DNA of 64,000 nt, taken from the NCBI RefSeq assembly GCF_018283455.1, contig NZ_JAAMTH010000001.1, positions 743,501 to 807,500 on the forward strand, given 5' to 3'. This DNA is from Planococcus sp. MSAK28401 (GTDB taxonomy: Bacteria > Bacillota > Bacilli > Bacillales_A > Planococcaceae). Positions 60,290 through 64,000 of the stretch are shown piece after piece (the stretch's first letter is position 1; each line of letters begins with the position of its first letter). A program made the position numbers and the translations under genes. The notes beneath the pieces are model-generated. The model was not told the DNA's origin, made no database searches, and saw only the letters and a list, made by a program, of their open reading frames with translations.

Positions 60290-60378
60290 GAATGATTCCT
60301 CCTTTAACTGAATACTATGCTATACGGACAGGCGGCAAAATCGTTTCGTTTTAGCGCAATGCACTTTCAGGTTAATCG

Positions 60379-60407
60379 TTGATTTTCAACAACGGAAGGA
60401 GTAAACT
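60379..60407 (+). promoter_or_regulatory. Predicted promoter of the tetR gene
   Basis: TTGATT (60379-60384), 17-bp spacer, TAAACT (60402-60407), with the palindromic operator beginning 7 bp downstream. Confidence 0.5.
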
Positions 60408-60413
60408 GTCGGA

Positions 60414-60429
60414 GAATGAATGTTCATTC
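60414..60429 (+). promoter_or_regulatory. TetR operator upstream of the tetR gene
   Basis: GAATGAATGTTCATTC: perfect 7-bp arms around a 2-bp centre, sharing the GGAATGAnnnTTCATTCC form with the site before the P450 gene. It resembles the Bm3R1 operator of Bacillus megaterium. It overlaps the expected start site and predicts autorepression. Confidence 0.8.
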
Positions 60430-60455
60430 CGCAACAAAAGGAGGAATTTTTCCAG

Positions 60456-61031
60456 ATGCCCACATCCACCACGAAACGAGATGATATTCTCGATAGCGCG
60501 CTGACCTTGTTTGCCGAACGCGGCTTTGATGCCACGACGATCCCGATGATCGCGACCGATGCCAAAGTCGGAGCGGGGACAATTTACCGTTATTTCGCCA
60601 ATAAAGAAATGCTCGTCAATACCTTGTTCCAGCATTATGTCACCTTGTTCAAGGAGGCGCTGGAGAAAGACTATCCTGAGGGAGCGGGCATTCGTGAGCA
60701 ATTCCATCATTTATTCCAAGGGATGATCCGCTTTACGAACGAGCACGATCATGCTTTGTATTTCATTAAAACCCATACATCCGCTTATTTTCTGGACGCC
60801 GAAAGCCGTGAGCAATTCAGCCATTTGCTGATGATCCTCGAAGATTTCTTCGAGGCTGGAAAACAGCAAGGGCAGATCCGTGAACTTCCGTCCAAGGCGC
60901 TGATCGCCATTATCTTCGGTGGCTTTTTGCAACTCTATCAATTGATCCGCGTAGGAGAACTTGAAGCCTCGACGGAACTACTGGCAGGAGTCGAGGAAAG
61001 CTGCTGGGATGCTGTGCGTCATCATTCGTGA
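60456..61031 (+). CDS. TetR-family repressor of the CYP102 gene (Bm3R1/FatR-like)
   Basis: A 191-residue regulator. The N-terminal helix-turn-helix (about 8-55) has ILDSALTLFAERGFDATTIPMIATDAKVGAGTIYRYFANKEMLV; the C-terminal helical region binds the ligand. ATG 60456 lies behind AAAGGAGG; an upstream in-frame ATG would put the RBS inside the coding region. Near-identical palindromes precede it and the following fused P450 gene, 75 bp downstream, the same arrangement as Bm3R1-CYP102A1 and FatR-CYP102A3, where fatty acids release the repressor. Confidence 0.9.
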   Translation: MPTSTTKRDDILDSALTLFAERGFDATTIPMIATDAKVGAGTIYRYFANKEMLVNTLFQHYVTLFKEALEKDYPEGAGIREQFHHLFQGMIRFTNEHDHALYFIKTHTSAYFLDAESREQFSHLLMILEDFFEAGKQQGQIRELPSKALIAIIFGGFLQLYQLIRVGELEASTELLAGVEESCWDAVRHHS

Positions 61032-61058
61032 TGATGCCAGTTTTTTTCTCTATTTTTA

Positions 61059-61076
61059 GGAATGAATATTCATTCC
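61059..61076 (+). promoter_or_regulatory. TetR operator upstream of the CYP102 gene
   Basis: GGAATGAATATTCATTCC is a perfect 18-bp palindrome, 31 bp before the P450 start. It shares its arms with the site at 60414-60429. Binding would block transcription of the P450 gene from the intergenic region. Confidence 0.85.
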
Positions 61077-61107
61077 GATTTTAATTTTACAGAAGAGGTG
61101 CTAATCC

Positions 61108-64000
61108 ATGATTGAAATGAAAAACCTTCCACAACCGAAATCCTACGGCCCGCTTGGCAATTTGCCATTGATCGATAAAGAAAAGCCGGTGCAATCGTTC
61201 ATGCAGCAAGCGCGTGAACTTGGGCCGATCTATCAATTCCATTTCCCGGGGCGTGCCAGCACGTTTGTATCAAGTGCGGAACTGGCCGCGGAAATCTGTG
61301 ACGAGACGCGCTTTGATAAAAAGATTGGGCCGGCTCTCCAGAAAGTCCGCGCATTCGGTGGAGATGGCTTGTTCACGAGTGGAACCGAAGAACCGAACTG
61401 GAAGAAAGCCCATAATATCCTGTTGCCAAGTTTCAGCCAGCAAGCGATGAAGGGCTATCACGACAAGATGATCGACCTCGCGTCGCAATTGGTGCAGAAA
61501 TGGGCACGGCTCAATCCAAACGAGGAAATCGATGTGCCGGATGACATGACGCGTTTGACGCTCGATACGATCGGCTTATGCGGATTCAATTACCGCTTCA
61601 ATAGTTTTTACCGAGAGGATTCCCATCCGTTCATCGAGAAGATGGTGCGGGCGTTGGATGAATCAATGAGCCAAACGCAGCGTCTCGGCATCCAGGACAA
61701 GCTAATGGTACGCTCGAAGCAGCAGTTCAAAGAAGACATCGATTATATGTTCAACTTGGTCGACCAATTGATCGCAGAACGTAAACAAGCGGGCGACCAG
61801 GGGGAAGATGACTTACTGGGGCATATGCTGAAAGGCAAAGACCCGGAAACCGGCGAATCCTTGGATGATGAGAACATTCGCTTCCAGATCATCACTTTCT
61901 TGATCGCGGGGCATGAAACGACGAGCGGTTTATTGTCGTTCGCGATCCAGTACCTATTGAAGCATCCGGATAAATTAGCAAAAGCCTATGCCGAAGTGGA
62001 CGAAGTGCTCGGCGATGCAACGCCTTCGTTCAAGCAAGTGAAGCAATTGAAATATGTGCGCATGATTTTAAATGAAGCGCTGCGTCTGTGGCCAACCGCG
62101 CCAGCATTTTCCGTCTATGCGAAAGAAGATACGACGCTTGCCGGCAAGTACGAGGTCGAAAAAGGCGAAGCATTCACTTTGCTGATTCCGGAACTCCACC
62201 GCGACACGAGCGTTTGGGGACAAGATGCCGAAAGTTTCCGGCCGGAACGTTTTGAAGACATCTCGAAAATCCCGCATCATGCATACAAGCCGTTCGGCAA
62301 CGGACAGCGCGCATGCATCGGGCAGCAATTCGCACTTCACGAAGCGGTGCTCGTGCTCGGCATGGTGCTGCAGCATTTCGAGCTGATCGACCACACCGAT
62401 TACCAGCTCGAAGTGAAAGAAACTTTGACCTTCAAACCAGACGGATTGACGATGAAAGTGAAACCGAGACGAAAAGTGCAGATGTTCCAGGCGCCAGCAG
62501 TTGAAGAGCCAGAACAAGCGCCGGAAGTCGAGCAAGCGATTGACTCGCACGGCACGCCGCTATTGGTACTTTACGGATCCAACCTCGGGACAGCACAAGG
62601 CGTTGCCCGGGAGCTCTCGGAAACGGCACGCTTTAAAGGCTTTGATGCGAAAGTTGCCGCAATGGACGATTATGCAGGAAACCTTCCGGCTGAAGGGGCG
62701 GTCGTCATCGTATCGGCTTCCTATAACGGCAACCCGCCGGATAATGCCGTGCGTTTTATGGAGTGGCTATCGACTGATAGTGATTTACAAGGCATCACAT
62801 ACAGCGTCTTCGGCTGCGGCGACCGCAACTGGGCAACGACCTATCAGCGCGTGCCGAGCATTATCGATGAACAGCTGTCGGCGAATGGTGCATCCCAGCT
62901 TATCGAACGCGGCGAAGGCGATGCCAGCGAGGACTTCGACGGCGAGCTTGAGAAATGGCAGCAATCCTTGTGGCCGGCACTCGCGGAACAGTTCGGGCTC
63001 GATCTGGAAACAAACGCGCAAGCCAGCAATCAATTGTCGATGGAATTCATCAGCGGCGTCAGCCACACACCGGTCGCTCGAGCATACGATGCCTTCACGG
63101 CAGTAGTTGCCGGCAATGAGGAGCTATTGAAGACACAGGAACGCAGCACCCGCCATATCGAGATCCAATTGCCTGAAGGGGCAGTGTATCAAGAAGGCGA
63201 CCACCTCGGTGTGTTGCCGGAGAACTCTGTTGGGCTCGTGGAACGAGTGTTGAACCGCTTTGGCTTGAAAGGGGAAGACCATGTAGTCCTTGAAGGAAGT
63301 TCTGGGCGGTCCGATCATTTACCGACAGGGCACCCGGTCCAGCTCGCGCAACTGCTCACAAGCTATGTGGAATTGCAGGAACCCGCAACGCGCGCGCAAC
63401 TCCGTGAACTCGCGAAAAGCAATCCGTGCCCGCCGCATAAACAAGAGCTTGAAGGATTGGTGGAAGACGAAACGTATAAACGCGAAGTGCTCGCGAAGCG
63501 GTTGACGATGCTTGAATTGCTCGAGCGCTTTATGTCTTGCGAAATGGAGTTCGAGAACTTCTTGGCTTTATTGCCCGCATTGAAAGCCCGCTACTACTCG
63601 ATCTCCAGTTCGCCGCGTGTCTCATCCAGCAAAGCGAGCATCACGGTCAGCGTCGTAAAAGGTGCGGCTTGGAGCGGAATGGGTGAATACGAAGGCGTCG
63701 CCTCCAATTATTTGGCGAAGCGCGATGCGGAAGATAAAATCGCATGCTTTATACGGACGCCTCAAACTGCTTTCCAATTGCCGGAAAACCCGGAAACGCC
63801 GCTCGTCATGGTCGGCCCAGGAACCGGCATCGCACCGTTCCGTGGCTTTATCCAAGCACGAAATATGTTGAAAGAACAAGGGTCCCAACTCGGCGTAGCG
63901 CAGCTGTATTTCGGCTGCCGCCATGCACAAGAGGATTTCTTATATGAAGAAGAATTGAAGCAAGCCGAGCAGCTTGGCTTGATCGAGTTGCACAGCGCCT
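61108..64000 (+). CDS. CYP102A-type self-sufficient fatty-acid hydroxylase (P450-reductase fusion), 3' end outside window
   Basis: The frame is open from ATG 61108 (RBS AGAAGAGGTG) to the right edge, 964 codons of an expected 1050 or so. The P450 domain (1-475) has [10 protein letters not shown] with Phe89 (position of BM3 Phe87), I-helix [23 protein letters not shown], and the heme loop [12 protein letters not shown] with Cys403. A linker follows, then an FMN flavodoxin domain (about 490-640; [29 protein letters not shown]) and an FAD/NADPH reductase domain (from about 670; [22 protein letters not shown]). It hydroxylates fatty acids near the omega end using NADPH in one chain. Controlled by the TetR protein upstream. 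Confidence 0.96.
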   Translation, partial: MIEMKNLPQPKSYGPLGNLPLIDKEKPVQSFMQQARELGPIYQFHFPGRASTFVSSAELAAEICDETRFDKKIGPALQKVRAFGGDGLFTSGTEEPNWKKAHNILLPSFSQQAMKGYHDKMIDLASQLVQKWARLNPNEEIDVPDDMTRLTLDTIGLCGFNYRFNSFYREDSHPFIEKMVRALDESMSQTQRLGIQDKLMVRSKQQFKEDIDYMFNLVDQLIAERKQAGDQGEDDLLGHMLKGKDPETGESLDDENIRFQIITFLIAGHETTSGLLSFAIQYLLKHPDKLAKAYAEVDEVLGDATPSFKQVKQLKYVRMILNEALRLWPTAPAFSVYAKEDTTLAGKYEVEKGEAFTLLIPELHRDTSVWGQDAESFRPERFEDISKIPHHAYKPFGNGQRACIGQQFALHEAVLVLGMVLQHFELIDHTDYQLEVKETLTFKPDGLTMKVKPRRKVQMFQAPAVEEPEQAPEVEQAIDSHGTPLLVLYGSNLGTAQGVARELSETARFKGFDAKVAAMDDYAGNLPAEGAVVIVSASYNGNPPDNAVRFMEWLSTDSDLQGITYSVFGCGDRNWATTYQRVPSIIDEQLSANGASQLIERGEGDASEDFDGELEKWQQSLWPALAEQFGLDLETNAQASNQLSMEFISGVSHTPVARAYDAFTAVVAGNEELLKTQERSTRHIEIQLPEGAVYQEGDHLGVLPENSVGLVERVLNRFGLKGEDHVVLEGSSGRSDHLPTGHPVQLAQLLTSYVELQEPATRAQLRELAKSNPCPPHKQELEGLVEDETYKREVLAKRLTMLELLERFMSCEMEFENFLALLPALKARYYSISSSPRVSSSKASITVSVVKGAAWSGMGEYEGVASNYLAKRDAEDKIACFIRTPQTAFQLPENPETPLVMVGPGTGIAPFRGFIQARNMLKEQGSQLGVAQLYFGCRHAQEDFLYEEELKQAEQLGLIELHSA

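Noticed and set aside
62501..63106. Out-of-frame open frame of 201 codons within the fused P450 gene
   Set aside because: Arg/Ser-rich frame shadow; the CYP102 frame continues without a break through it.

Overview
The window reads as a chromosomal segment of a mid-GC, low-spore-lineage Bacillales bacterium, most likely Planococcus or a close Planococcaceae relative. This is inferred from the gene complement, which includes a C30 carotenoid (CrtP-type) oxidase, a GH42 beta-galactosidase, a CYP102-type fused P450, Bacillus-type cre boxes and Shine-Dalgarno sites, and Bacillaceae-style intergenic hairpin repeats. No rRNA, tRNA, CRISPR array, prophage or complete insertion sequence was seen.

Layout. 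(1) 1-6750: the 3' part of an SH3/VanY D,D-carboxypeptidase, then a GlcNAc operon (nagE-nagA-nagB-nagR) with a perfect cre box and a NagR-type operator on its promoter, followed by a SIS-domain sugar-phosphate protein. (2) 7-11 kb: an MDR oxidoreductase, a small M50-like membrane protease and adenine deaminase, interspersed with a family of paired 21-bp repeats. (3) 11-32.4 kb: a large galactoside island. It has a YesN/YesM-type two-component system, an ABC sugar importer without its own ATPase, alpha-galactosidase (GH36), two beta-galactosidases (GH35 and GH42), an MsmX-type ATPase, the Leloir genes galK-galE-galT, a divergent ROK repressor and galM. Imported galactosides would be hydrolysed in the cytoplasm and galactose passed through GalM, GalK, GalT and GalE. 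(4) 32.6-45 kb: an unknown secreted protein, a GAF-GAF-PAS-GGDEF-EAL c-di-GMP protein, a heterodimeric ABC exporter, a methyltransferase, the carotenoid oxidase and an ABC-2 transporter. (5) 45-50 kb: a class I P450, an alpha/beta hydrolase, a DUF4097-type protein, an SRPBCC protein and three very small genes. (6) 49.6-53 kb: a GntR/FadR regulator divergent from a 2-hydroxyacid dehydrogenase plus BASS-family transporter operon with a clear palindromic operator. (7) 53-58 kb: a rifampin ADP-ribosyltransferase (arr), then an ECF sigma/anti-sigma/ABC operon with its own ECF-type promoter. (8) 58-64 kb: an aldo-keto reductase, a lipoprotein, an AIM24 protein, and a TetR regulator with a CYP102-type P450-reductase fusion that runs off the right edge, both preceded by matching palindromic operators.

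The least explained structure is the paired-repeat element. Twelve copies of a 21-bp sequence occur only as six same-orientation pairs 65-87 bp apart. Five of the six pairs lie just 3' of a gene in the gene's own orientation, and three of those lie between the stop codon and the intrinsic terminator.
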